DNA of 64,000 nt from Lacrimispora amygdalina (GTDB taxonomy: Bacteria > Bacillota > Clostridia > Lachnospirales > Lachnospiraceae): the NCBI RefSeq assembly GCF_003432035.1, contig NZ_QOHO01000012.1:98890-162889 (forward strand), in the 5' to 3' direction. The position numbers and the translations under genes are program-made. Of the stretch, positions 57,264-64,000 are shown piece after piece. The stretch's first letter is position 1. Each line of letters opens with the position of its first letter. The notes below the pieces were generated by a model that had not been told where the DNA came from, did not search any database, and saw nothing but the letters and a program-made list of their open reading frames with translations.

Positions 57264-57911
57264 ATGTTAAGGGAATGTGATAAGGCTTGTATTTATTCAT
57301 TTGATGGCGTTTTTCTTGCAGAGGTAAAAGTGGTTGATTCCGAGAAGGATAGTATGGCGCTGATCTTTGAGGAAGAAGACATGGATAAGGTCAATACGGA
57401 ATCGGTTATTGTATTCTATGATGGCATACAGGGACTTGTAACATGCAAATGCAGTCTGTCTGCAAGAGTCAAAGTAGTTGGAACTGAGAGCGGAGACTTA
57501 GGAAGAGCCATTTATAAGGTTCCCTGCAGAATTGATGAGCTCATTGGGGTGGAGCAAAGAAGAAGAGACCTAAAGGTAAGGGTCTCGATTCCTGTTATGC
57601 TGGAAACTGCTGACGAACAGGGAAAAGTAATCCACCTGCCAGCAAAGCTAAAAGACATCAGTGCCGGAGGAATCGGATTTGAATCGCCGGAAAAGCTAAA
57701 GGAGAATCAGATATTTTCCTTTATGTTTGAGACAGATGCCGGAGATACCAGACTTAAGGCAAGCGTTTTATGGGTCAGAGAAGTCTCAGAGAATGGAGAA
57801 GAACCATTTTACCGCTATGGAAGCCGATATTTCGGTTTATCCACTTATCAGGAGTCCATGGTTCGTAAATTCACGTTTCAGGAACAGCTGAAAAGAAGAA
57901 AAATCCAGTAA
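57264..57911 (+). CDS. PilZ-domain c-di-GMP receptor (YcgR/DgrA type)
   Basis: 215 residues. N-terminal YcgR-like beta domain, then PilZ: 'EQRRRDLKVRV' supplies RxxxR and 'KDISAGGIGFES' supplies D/NxSxxG, so cyclic di-GMP binding is expected. Such proteins slow the motor through MotA or the C-ring. Four bases after the FlhB2 gene. GGTGGAATAA before ATG 57264. Confidence 0.93.
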   Translation: MLRECDKACIYSFDGVFLAEVKVVDSEKDSMALIFEEEDMDKVNTESVIVFYDGIQGLVTCKCSLSARVKVVGTESGDLGRAIYKVPCRIDELIGVEQRRRDLKVRVSIPVMLETADEQGKVIHLPAKLKDISAGGIGFESPEKLKENQIFSFMFETDAGDTRLKASVLWVREVSENGEEPFYRYGSRYFGLSTYQESMVRKFTFQEQLKRRKIQ

Positions 57912-57916
57912 ATGCT

Positions 57917-57943
57917 TATGACCTTGTCATTTTATGCCGATAC
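57917..57943 (+). promoter_or_regulatory. Candidate sigma-D promoter of the wall-binding protein operon
   Basis: TATG (57917-57920), 15 bases, GCCGATAC (57936-57943): seven of eight at -10, two of four at -35. Located 52 bases before the 57996 gene, just after the PilZ gene. Confidence 0.45.
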
Positions 57944-57995
57944 ATTACTTATAGGCTTTATTGTCCTAAGAAGTTATAAGTAAAGGAGCGATTGA

Positions 57996-59363
57996 ATGAA
58001 ACAACAGAGGAAAGCTTTGGCAGTGGGCATTCTAAGCGCACTTTGTCTTTGTCTGACAGCTCAGAAGGTAACAGCGACGGAGTCCATCGACAGAGTAAGT
58101 ATCAAAGTATCAATGAATATTGAAGCCGGTGACCGGCTGCCCAACATTCAGATTAATAAGACTGATGGCGATTGTTATGTAAATTCCGGTGATAAGAAAT
58201 ATACAATCAGAGAAGCGGAGTGGGTGACCTCTACCTCCAAGGATATGACAATCGGGGAAGAACCTAAGATGAATGTTACACTGACACCTTCCGATGAATA
58301 TGATGCTTACTTTAAATCGAACTATGAGGCATCAAAGATTAAGATAAGCGGCGGATCCTATGTGAGCGCCAAACGAAGCGGCAGTGATCTGGTTGTCACA
58401 CTGAGAGCCAAGGCAATTAAGGGACTGTATGCGGAACCGGAAGATATTGGCTGGAAGGATACGAGACTGGGGCAGGCTGTCTGGTCCAAGGGAGATAACA
58501 CTTCAGGAGCTTATGAGATATGGCTGTACCTCGGTAAAAAAGTGATTTTTAAGAAAGAACAGGTAAAAGCTACTACCTATAATTTTTATCCATATATGAC
58601 GGAGGAAGGAACGTATTCCTTTAAGATCCGTTCAGTTCCATTTAAAGCAGATGAACTTAAGAACGGAAAGAAAAGCGGCTGGGTTGAGTCAGATGAACTG
58701 GTCATCAGGGACAGGGATGTTTCAGATGGGACAGGAAAAGAGTCTGATACGACTGCGGGAACGACAGCCAATCCGGAAAAGAAGACCGGCTGGGAAGAAC
58801 AGTCCGGAGTCTGGTATTACCGGTATGCGGATGGAAGTGTTCAGGCCAATTCCTGGCTCATGCTGGATGATGTTTACTACCGCTTTGACCAGAATGGAAA
58901 GATGATAACAGGCTGGTTTGTATCAGACTCCGATATTTATTATATGGATTCAAAGGGAGCCATGGTAAAAGGCTGGAATAAGATCGACAACAGCTGGTAC
59001 TATTTCTATCCGGATAATGGTTATGAAGCACCAATGGGCGCGGCTGCAACCGGCTGGCAGGTTGTTGATGGCTATCATCACTATTTTAATAATCAGGGTG
59101 CCATGCAGAAAGGCTGGATCAATCAGGCCGGAAGATGGTATTATCTGAATACGGTACAGGGTAACTTAGAGGGGGCTATGTTAAAGGGGCTGTTTACCCG
59201 TGAAGGCAAGACATACTATACTGGTGAAGATGGAGTAATGCTGACCGGCTGGCAAAAGGTGGACGGAGTATGGCGTTATTTTAACCAGCAGGATGGTGTT
59301 ATGGCTGTCAGCACGGTAATTGACGGCTATCACATAGATGAGGATGGAGTATGGCAACAATGA
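57996..59363 (+). CDS. Secreted protein with cell-wall-binding repeats
   Basis: 455 residues. Signal peptide 'ALAVGILSALCLCLTAQKV'. Residues 30-245 form a beta-rich domain, internally similar to the next gene ('GDRLPNIQINKTDGDCYVNS', 'DIGWKDTRLGQAVWSKG'). From about 260 to the end run choline/glucan-binding type repeats of about 20 residues ('GWFVSDSDIYYMDSKGAMVK', 'GWQKVDGVWRYFNQQDGVM'). AAAGGAG before ATG 57996. Anchors to wall polymers non-covalently; no enzyme domain is seen. Its promoter suggests co-regulation with flagella. Confidence 0.88.
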   Translation: MKQQRKALAVGILSALCLCLTAQKVTATESIDRVSIKVSMNIEAGDRLPNIQINKTDGDCYVNSGDKKYTIREAEWVTSTSKDMTIGEEPKMNVTLTPSDEYDAYFKSNYEASKIKISGGSYVSAKRSGSDLVVTLRAKAIKGLYAEPEDIGWKDTRLGQAVWSKGDNTSGAYEIWLYLGKKVIFKKEQVKATTYNFYPYMTEEGTYSFKIRSVPFKADELKNGKKSGWVESDELVIRDRDVSDGTGKESDTTAGTTANPEKKTGWEEQSGVWYYRYADGSVQANSWLMLDDVYYRFDQNGKMITGWFVSDSDIYYMDSKGAMVKGWNKIDNSWYYFYPDNGYEAPMGAAATGWQVVDGYHHYFNNQGAMQKGWINQAGRWYYLNTVQGNLEGAMLKGLFTREGKTYYTGEDGVMLTGWQKVDGVWRYFNQQDGVMAVSTVIDGYHIDEDGVWQQ

Positions 59364-60421
59364 TAAGTATGAAAAGAAGATATTTCTGTTGTCTGATATC
59401 AGCTGTTCTTATAGCAGTGCTGCTGTCAGGAATAGCAGTGATCAGGATTCATGCTGCGGAATCAGTGGTAATCCGAAGTCTGAATTTAAAATTCACCAGT
59501 CAGTTTGGAGACCAGGAGATTCTCATGCCGGAGATAACCACAACAACAGCAGATGTCAGTATTCAGGATACGCTGTGGAAGCGTGATATTGACAAATGGA
59601 AAGCAGCTAAACAGGAGCGTGTGAGTGTTATTTTAACCTCTTCCAATATGATCTTTGCAGAGACATACAACCGTACAGAATGTAAGATCACAGGTGCTAA
59701 ATTTGTCTCTGCGAAAGCTTTGGACAATCATACTCTGGAAGTGAAAGTAGATTATACTCCGGTAGTAAAACTTGGTAATACGGCACGTGCAGGCTGGGCT
59801 GACAGTAAGAAGACAAAAGCAGTATGGGATAAAGTGGAATTTGCAACAGGTTATCAGGTTGCCCTTTATGCAGATGATAAATTAAAAAAGAGAATATCAG
59901 TAGAAACCAATACGGCAGATTTTTCAGATCTTATGGATAAGAACGCAGTTTATTATTATGAAGTTAAAGCAATTGGCTTTACAGCAGATGACCGTAAGTA
60001 CTTAAAAGAGGGAGACTATATTACCTCACAGGATATAACTATGGAGTATGAAGGAAGTACCTCCGGTACATGGAAGGGCAGCAGCTATGTAGAAGAAGAC
60101 GGGGGTAAGCCGAGAAACAGCTGGAAGCAGATTTTAAATGACTGGTACTATTTTGATGGCAACGGAGTACGCCGGACCGGCTGGGTTCAAACGGGAATCA
60201 GGTGGTATTATTTAAATCCCACTGATGGGAAGCTTCTTACAGGCTGGCAGTTTGTAAACGGAAAATGGTATTATCTAAATCCAACAGGCGGAGAGATGCT
60301 GACAGGCTGGATTCAACCCCAGCCTGGAATCTGGTACTACATGAATACTGATGGAAGTATGGCAAGCAGCACAAATATTGGCGGTTATCAGATTGGTGCT
60401 GACGGAAGATGGATACAGTAG
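59360..60421 (+). CDS. Secreted wall-binding repeat protein, paralogue of the preceding gene
   Basis: 353 residues. Signal peptide about 8-32 ('CCLISAVLIAVLLSGIAVI'), a domain alignable with the upstream protein ('NTARAGWADSKKTKAVWDKV' and 'ATGYQVALYADDKLKKRI', fibronectin-like), then four or five wall-binding repeats ('GWVQTGIRWYYLNPTDGKLL', 'GWQFVNGKWYYLNPTGGEML'). ATG 59360 overlaps the previous stop (ATGA); ATG 59351 and 59369 are less likely alternatives. A tandem duplication with fewer repeats. Confidence 0.86.
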   Translation: MISMKRRYFCCLISAVLIAVLLSGIAVIRIHAAESVVIRSLNLKFTSQFGDQEILMPEITTTTADVSIQDTLWKRDIDKWKAAKQERVSVILTSSNMIFAETYNRTECKITGAKFVSAKALDNHTLEVKVDYTPVVKLGNTARAGWADSKKTKAVWDKVEFATGYQVALYADDKLKKRISVETNTADFSDLMDKNAVYYYEVKAIGFTADDRKYLKEGDYITSQDITMEYEGSTSGTWKGSSYVEEDGGKPRNSWKQILNDWYYFDGNGVRRTGWVQTGIRWYYLNPTDGKLLTGWQFVNGKWYYLNPTGGEMLTGWIQPQPGIWYYMNTDGSMASSTNIGGYQIGADGRWIQ

Positions 60422-60449
60422 AAGTTAAGAGCAGCAGGAGGATGAAAAA

Positions 60450-61244
60450 GTGGCGACGATAGATCAGTTGCAGATGATGGCGTTAGGGAGAACGCAGTCA
60501 TTGGAAAAAGGAAAGACTACAGGAAACTCAGCAGGTAATTTTAAAAAGGTTCTGAAGTCAGTTATGGATGTGCCCCAAAACTTGGAATCTTTTTTTTCAG
60601 AGGCTTCCAGGACATATGGGGTTTCAAAAAAACTGCTGAAAGCAGTCGCCAAGGCTGAGTCTAATTATAACCCGGCGGCCACTTCTCCCAAAGGTGCAGC
60701 AGGAGTGATGCAGCTGATGCCGGCTACAGCCAGATCATTGGGAGTTTCCGACCCCTATGATGCACGCAGCAATATACTGGGGGGAGCCAAATACTTAAGA
60801 GAAAAACTGGATAAGTATAATGGAGATGTAACGCTGGCTCTTGCAGCATATAATGCAGGAAGCAACAACGTGAAAAAGTATGGAGGTATTCCTCCATTTA
60901 AAGAGACTCAGGAATATGTTAAGAAGATCATGAGAGATATGGGCGTGTCAGATGATCAGGAAGATACAGCCATATACGCATCGGGCTATTCTGAAAATAC
61001 TGTTTCCGGCCTATCAGACTATTTTTCGGATCAGGGACCCATTAATGGATATGGGGCATCTCAGTGGCTGGATGTGCTGAAATCAATAGCTGGAAATGCA
61101 GATGGAACTAATGTGGATCTTGCATCTCAGAAAACGAATTCATTATATCTGATTGAACTTATGAAGCTTCGGATGCAGATGGCTTCAAGCGGAGTATCCG
61201 GTCAGTTTGATGTAAATGATTCCAGTAACGGAAGTTTATTATAA
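60450..61244 (+). CDS. Lytic transglycosylase (SLT domain)
   Basis: 264 residues. SLT domain at about 50-165: 'LLKAVAKAESNYNPAATS' with the catalytic Glu, 'KGAAGVMQLMPATARSLGV', 'ALAAYNAGSNNVKKYGGIPP'. No N-terminal secretion signal is visible; the polar start resembles rod-associated peptidoglycan hydrolases exported through the flagellum. GTG start with AGCAGGAGG ahead. Last gene before a strong terminator. flgJ is absent from the window, so this is a candidate for making space in the wall for the rod. Confidence 0.88.
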   Translation: MATIDQLQMMALGRTQSLEKGKTTGNSAGNFKKVLKSVMDVPQNLESFFSEASRTYGVSKKLLKAVAKAESNYNPAATSPKGAAGVMQLMPATARSLGVSDPYDARSNILGGAKYLREKLDKYNGDVTLALAAYNAGSNNVKKYGGIPPFKETQEYVKKIMRDMGVSDDQEDTAIYASGYSENTVSGLSDYFSDQGPINGYGASQWLDVLKSIAGNADGTNVDLASQKTNSLYLIELMKLRMQMASSGVSGQFDVNDSSNGSLL

Positions 61245-61285
61245 TATTATGTCTGTTATTGATCTTATGGTCAGATAATGGCGGA

Positions 61286-61334
61286 AAAAAATACACCATC
61301 AATTGCTGCATATACAATTGATGGTGTATTTTTT
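61286..61334. terminator. Strong bidirectional terminator
   Basis: AAAAAATACACCATCAATTG (61286-61305) and CAATTGATGGTGTATTTTTT (61315-61334) pair perfectly over 20 bases, 9-base loop. T-runs at both ends serve the transglycosylase operon on + and the receiver gene on -. Confidence 0.95.
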
Positions 61335-61386
61335 GCACTGGCAGATGCCGGCTTATTCCTAACCAACCTTACTGTGTGTTATGTAT

Positions 61387-61770
61387 TTATGAAGTTGATT
61401 CTGAATTAGTGCTCACCTTTTTAAGCGATTCAATAAAAAATGATTTGTTAATGGGCTTAAAGACAAAAGGAATTGCCGGACCCAGTTCCTTAACAACCTG
61501 CAGTGTCTTATCATACACTAGTGAACTGATAATAACAATGCCTGCCTTCGGGTGCTTATTCAGAATGCGTTTGGAAGTCTCTAATCCGTCTATTCCTGGC
61601 AAAATTATATCCATAGTGACGATATCAGGCATTATTTTCTCGTATGTTTCCAACGCCTCTTCTCCGCTGCGGCACTGGCAGACCACTTCGTAATCTGTTC
61701 CCTCAAGAATTTTTCCAATTTCATTCCTTATTAAAATGGAATCATCAACAATCATAATCGTCTTTTTCAT
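61387..61770 (-). CDS. CheY-like single-domain response regulator
   Basis: 127 residues: 'IMIVDDSILIRNEIGKILEG', 'DIVTMDIILPGIDGLETSKR' (acceptor Asp), 'IVIISSLVYD' and 'FVFKPINKSF' (Lys). No output domain. It is co-transcribed behind fapA with a 20-base gap. Unlike cheY at 23909 it has no kinase gene beside it. AAAGGGAAAG before ATG 61770. Confidence 0.9.
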   Translation of the reverse strand: MKKTIMIVDDSILIRNEIGKILEGTDYEVVCQCRSGEEALETYEKIMPDIVTMDIILPGIDGLETSKRILNKHPKAGIVIISSLVYDKTLQVVKELGPAIPFVFKPINKSFFIESLKKVSTNSESTS

Positions 61771-61790
61771 AATCTTTCCCTTTCTAAGAA

Positions 61791-63533
61791 CTAATTAGTT
61801 CCTATAGTAATCTCGCCTTCGCTGTTTTTATATATAATACTGCTGGAGCATTCCTCCTGAATTAAAAGACTGGAGGAGCCCATTCGCACACGGACTACCG
61901 GTAAAAGCTGCCTGCATTTTATCAGACCGACCTGTTCTGAATCTTTTGAAGCAATTTCATTTAAACGATTGTTTATTTCCTGTTCTCTGATATTTAAATA
62001 GTCTGCAGCCTGCTTTAAACTGTCAAGCAGCTGCTGCTTATCAGGTCTTTGTACTGATTCAAGATAATTGATATTTTTTCTGATTTCCGACAGATTGTGA
62101 TGCAGCTGTTCCATCTCTCTTGTGAGACGGGAAGATTCTTCTACGTTTTTTGGTACATTCGCAATTATTAATTCTGTAATCAGACGGCGCACTTTAGAAC
62201 CGATAATGTTTGCATTGATATTGCTTCCAGCAAGGAGAGAGCCTCCAATAATGACACCGATTCCTGAAGTTACTACAATATCCTCACCGCTTTGTATTTT
62301 AGAGTTGATAATACTTTCTGCATAGACATTGCCTTCGGCTTTTACGGTACAATGTTCCAGATAACGGCATTTGATGTATGATTCAGAAGTAAGGGTTCCC
62401 CGTCCGTTTCCAGACATTCCGCTGGCGATCGTAATAGGTCCCTGTGCTGAAATCTCAGCTCCTTCTACGGATCCCCGGATATCAATACCTCCGGTGGCTT
62501 TTACAGAAAATCCGTTTCTTACATCTCCTGAAATAAAAATATCTCCGTCATAATCTACGTTTCCTGTACTATTATCGATATTTCCGTTTATCTTCAGCAG
62601 TGGATCAACCTGAAATTTACCATTTGAAAAGGTAACATGCCCGGTTTTCTGAGAGATCAGGAGTGTGCCATCCTCTGACAGCTGTGTGTTGCGTCCGGCG
62701 GGAACCGCTATGGGTGTACCTTTAACGGTGCAGGGATAAACCTGACCCTCTATGGTCATTCCGTTTTCTCCGGGAACAGCTGGAGTGATTTCACAAATGA
62801 CCTGGCCCTCTTTCACCGCCTGTATATTATTCAGGTTTTTATAATCGACAGAACCATTTTCATCCTCTTCGAACTCCAGCTGTACCACACGTTCAAAGTA
62901 GTCTTTTATCGAACCATCAATACCATTCCTTGCAAGAACACCTCTGGCGATCAATAATACCTGATCATAAATATGTTCCTTTGCAATCGATTTTACCGTC
63001 TCATCTAATATTCCTGTTTTAACACGTTCCTGCGCAAGAAGAGACCGCAGATTCTCTTCGGTGATATCCGGACCGCCGTTTAAAGACGGAATGACGTATA
63101 CCCATGCAGCCATGCAGTCTCTGGAAATAAGTAATTGTGGCTGAGCAGCTTTTGGTTCTGGTTCACCAGATGGTTCAGCAATAGTTTCTGCATTTTTCTT
63201 ATAAATATTGGACAGTGTTTTCATTTTCATTGCAAATTGTCTGCGTTCAACATCCAGAAGATCTTCATTGACACGAAGAATCAAAGGATCATCAGAAGGT
63301 TCCCATATTGATACAGGCTCAGTAGATTCCTTGAGATCTGGTTCGTCTGACGGATCAGGACTTGGGGGCAAATTGGAACTTGTTGATGTATTATTATCGA
63401 TAACCCCGCTTTCTTCACTTTCTGGTGATTCGACTGGTTCAGATTGCGGTGTTTCGGTTTCTTCCAAAGACTCTGAAGTTCGTTTTGCATTTTGAAAAAG
63501 GCCAAAGAATCCTTTTCTGTTTTTATCTTTCAT
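61791..63533 (-). CDS. FapA family protein (DUF342)
   Basis: 580 residues. Acidic, Ser/Pro-rich N-terminal 80, then a domain of about 90 residues, and the FapA core: 'AVKEGQVICEITPAVPGENG', 'DISGDVRNGF'-like beta-helix repeats ('GGIDIRGSVEGAEISAQGPI', 'IKCRYLEHCTVKAEGNVYAE'), a long coiled coil (about 480-540), and a short C-terminal beta part. FapA proteins occur in flagellar and signalling settings; their mechanism is poorly known. GGGGAG selects ATG 63533; the frame opens earlier at 63587 without an RBS. Confidence 0.87.
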   Translation of the reverse strand: MKDKNRKGFFGLFQNAKRTSESLEETETPQSEPVESPESEESGVIDNNTSTSSNLPPSPDPSDEPDLKESTEPVSIWEPSDDPLILRVNEDLLDVERRQFAMKMKTLSNIYKKNAETIAEPSGEPEPKAAQPQLLISRDCMAAWVYVIPSLNGGPDITEENLRSLLAQERVKTGILDETVKSIAKEHIYDQVLLIARGVLARNGIDGSIKDYFERVVQLEFEEDENGSVDYKNLNNIQAVKEGQVICEITPAVPGENGMTIEGQVYPCTVKGTPIAVPAGRNTQLSEDGTLLISQKTGHVTFSNGKFQVDPLLKINGNIDNSTGNVDYDGDIFISGDVRNGFSVKATGGIDIRGSVEGAEISAQGPITIASGMSGNGRGTLTSESYIKCRYLEHCTVKAEGNVYAESIINSKIQSGEDIVVTSGIGVIIGGSLLAGSNINANIIGSKVRRLITELIIANVPKNVEESSRLTREMEQLHHNLSEIRKNINYLESVQRPDKQQLLDSLKQAADYLNIREQEINNRLNEIASKDSEQVGLIKCRQLLPVVRVRMGSSSLLIQEECSSSIIYKNSEGEITIGTN

Positions 63534-63849
63534 TTTTTTCTCCCCTAACATATGGACTACCAGACATATCTTATCCGGTGTCGGCAAATAGAGTATAATG
63601 TAATCCCCATAATTGCACTCTCATAAGGAAAGCAATCATATGTAAGACTGCAATACCTTAGTTACTTCATATTACATTCGCCGGTTAAATAAATATATAG
63701 ATTGTTTATGGTTTCGTATTATGCCTGGATTGGTTTACCTGAAACCGGGATACAGAAGTACTGTATAATGATCAAAAACTACATAATAATCCAAACAATC
63801 AGGCAGCAGAGAACACCTCCTTTTCTATATAGTTATGAAATATATATTT
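63534..63849 (-). other. Untranslated leader of fapA with unused Shine-Dalgarno
   Basis: If transcription starts from the sigma-D site described next, the fapA message has about 310 untranslated bases. AAAAGGAGGTG (minus, 63824-63814) is a near-perfect SD sequence 20 bases into it, but frames after it close within 5 to 20 codons (for example GTG-TTC-TCT-GCT-GCC-stop). No known riboswitch pattern recognised. Confidence 0.45.
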
Positions 63850-63876
63850 ATATCGGCAGTTTGTAACAATAATATA
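63850..63876 (-). promoter_or_regulatory. Candidate sigma-D promoter upstream of fapA
   Basis: Minus strand TATA (63876-63873), 15 bases, GCCGATAT (63857-63850). The -10 equals the B. subtilis sigma-D consensus; three of four at -35. Confidence 0.65.
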
Positions 63877-63941
63877 ACACATATGATTGATTTTTGGTTA
63901 CTTTAATGATAAAAAACATAGTTTGAAACCTTAAAAAGTTA

Positions 63942-63979
63942 TCGACAAAATATTCATAATAAGTGTTGACTTTTGTCGA
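63942..63979. promoter_or_regulatory. Inverted repeat operator candidate at right edge
   Basis: TCGACAAAA (63942-63950) is mirrored exactly by TTTTGTCGA (63971-63979), centre-to-centre about 29 bases. The right arm overlaps the -35 and spacer of the promoter at 63966, as for a repressor site. Confidence 0.5.
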
Positions 63980-63994
63980 AAGCTTTGGTATGAT
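63966..63994 (+). promoter_or_regulatory. Sigma-A promoter leaving the window
   Basis: TTGACT (63966-63971), 17 bases, TATGAT (63989-63994): five of six at each box. It points right, to a gene outside the window, divergent from fapA. Confidence 0.75.
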
Positions 63995-64000
63995 ATACCT

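Noticed and set aside
63814..63824. Start of a flagellin gene on the minus strand
   Set aside because: Promoter and SD look right, but every frame after the SD closes within about 20 codons and no flagellin N-terminus is readable.
1..64000. tRNA, rRNA or CRISPR loci
   Set aside because: No cloverleaf with a GTTCRANNC arm, no ribosomal RNA signature and no spaced repeat array was recognised on either strand by eye.

Overview
The window looks like chromosome of a motile Gram-positive anaerobe of the Clostridia, most likely Lachnospiraceae (Clostridium cluster XIVa type). Evidence: strong AGGAGG-type ribosome binding sites, moderate to low GC, a single very long flagellar/chemotaxis operon of Bacillus/Clostridium type (FliY with CheC modules, CheC, CheD, CheV, SwrD/FlbD, the TIGR02530 protein, FliW/CsrA, DUF6470), and no outer-membrane ring genes (flgH, flgI, flgA). 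The genus cannot be fixed from this sequence alone.

Layout. (1) 1-6.5 kb and 7.8-10.2 kb: an AT-rich glycan/modification island on the + strand. It holds three GT2 glycosyltransferases, a hexapeptide acyltransferase with a Rossmann-like N-terminus, a radical SAM/SPASM enzyme, a polysaccharide pyruvyltransferase-like protein, and a 799-residue protein joining a GT2-like domain to a second radical SAM domain. It is interrupted at 6.5-7.6 kb by decayed IS66-like and IS5-like fragments. Flagellin or surface glycan modification is a reasonable guess for its role. (2) 10.7-37.3 kb: the main fla/che operon behind a clear sigma-A promoter: flgB fliE fliF fliG fliH fliI fliJ fliK flgD TIGR02530 flgE flbD motA motB fliM cheY flgC fliY fliO fliP fliQ fliR flhB flhA sigD flgF flgG cheC cheD cheV, then an EAL-like/HDOD gene. 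flgC is displaced, and fliL, flhF and flhG are absent from their usual places. (3) 37.3-37.9 kb: an internally deleted IS4-type element with perfect 18-bp ends and an 8-bp target duplication, sitting in the loop of what was a shared terminator. (4) 37.9-39.65 kb (-): a ParA-like ATPase and an acidic-repeat ComFB protein. (5) 39.8-43.3 kb (+): fliD, fliS and a FliT-like gene. (6) 43.3-45.5 kb: a secreted C39-like protease (-) and a degenerate NTP_transf_5 protein (+). (7) 50.6-45.5 kb (-): flgM flgN flgK flgL DUF6470 fliW csrA. (8) 55.4-50.7 kb (-): cheA cheW cheR cheB. (9) 55.5-57.9 kb (+): a YlqG-like protein, a stand-alone FlhB C-terminal domain (YlqH/FlhX) and a PilZ protein. (10) 58-61.2 kb (+): two tandem secreted wall-binding repeat proteins and a lytic transglycosylase. 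(11) 63.5-61.4 kb (-): FapA (DUF342) and a CheY-like receiver.

How it fits together. The sigma-A operon builds the basal body, export gate, hook, C-ring and stator and encodes sigma-D. Six candidate sigma-D promoters, all with a 15-nt spacer, then precede fliD, the flgM operon, cheA, the C39 protease, the wall-binding operon and fapA. This is the class order expected of a hook-first hierarchy with FlgM as checkpoint. FliW/CsrA, PilZ, ComFB, the EAL-like/HDOD protein and several receivers add post-transcriptional and second-messenger control. Flagellin (hag/fliC) is not in this window, even though it usually lies next to csrA and fliD.

Most unusual items: the GT2/radical-SAM fusion beside a second radical SAM gene, the hook protein with a ~240-residue helical insertion, FliY with two relocated FliM-like N-peptides, the IS inside a terminator loop, the ParA/ComFB pair with a palindromic operator, and the sigma-D-driven ~310-nt fapA leader with an unused Shine-Dalgarno sequence.
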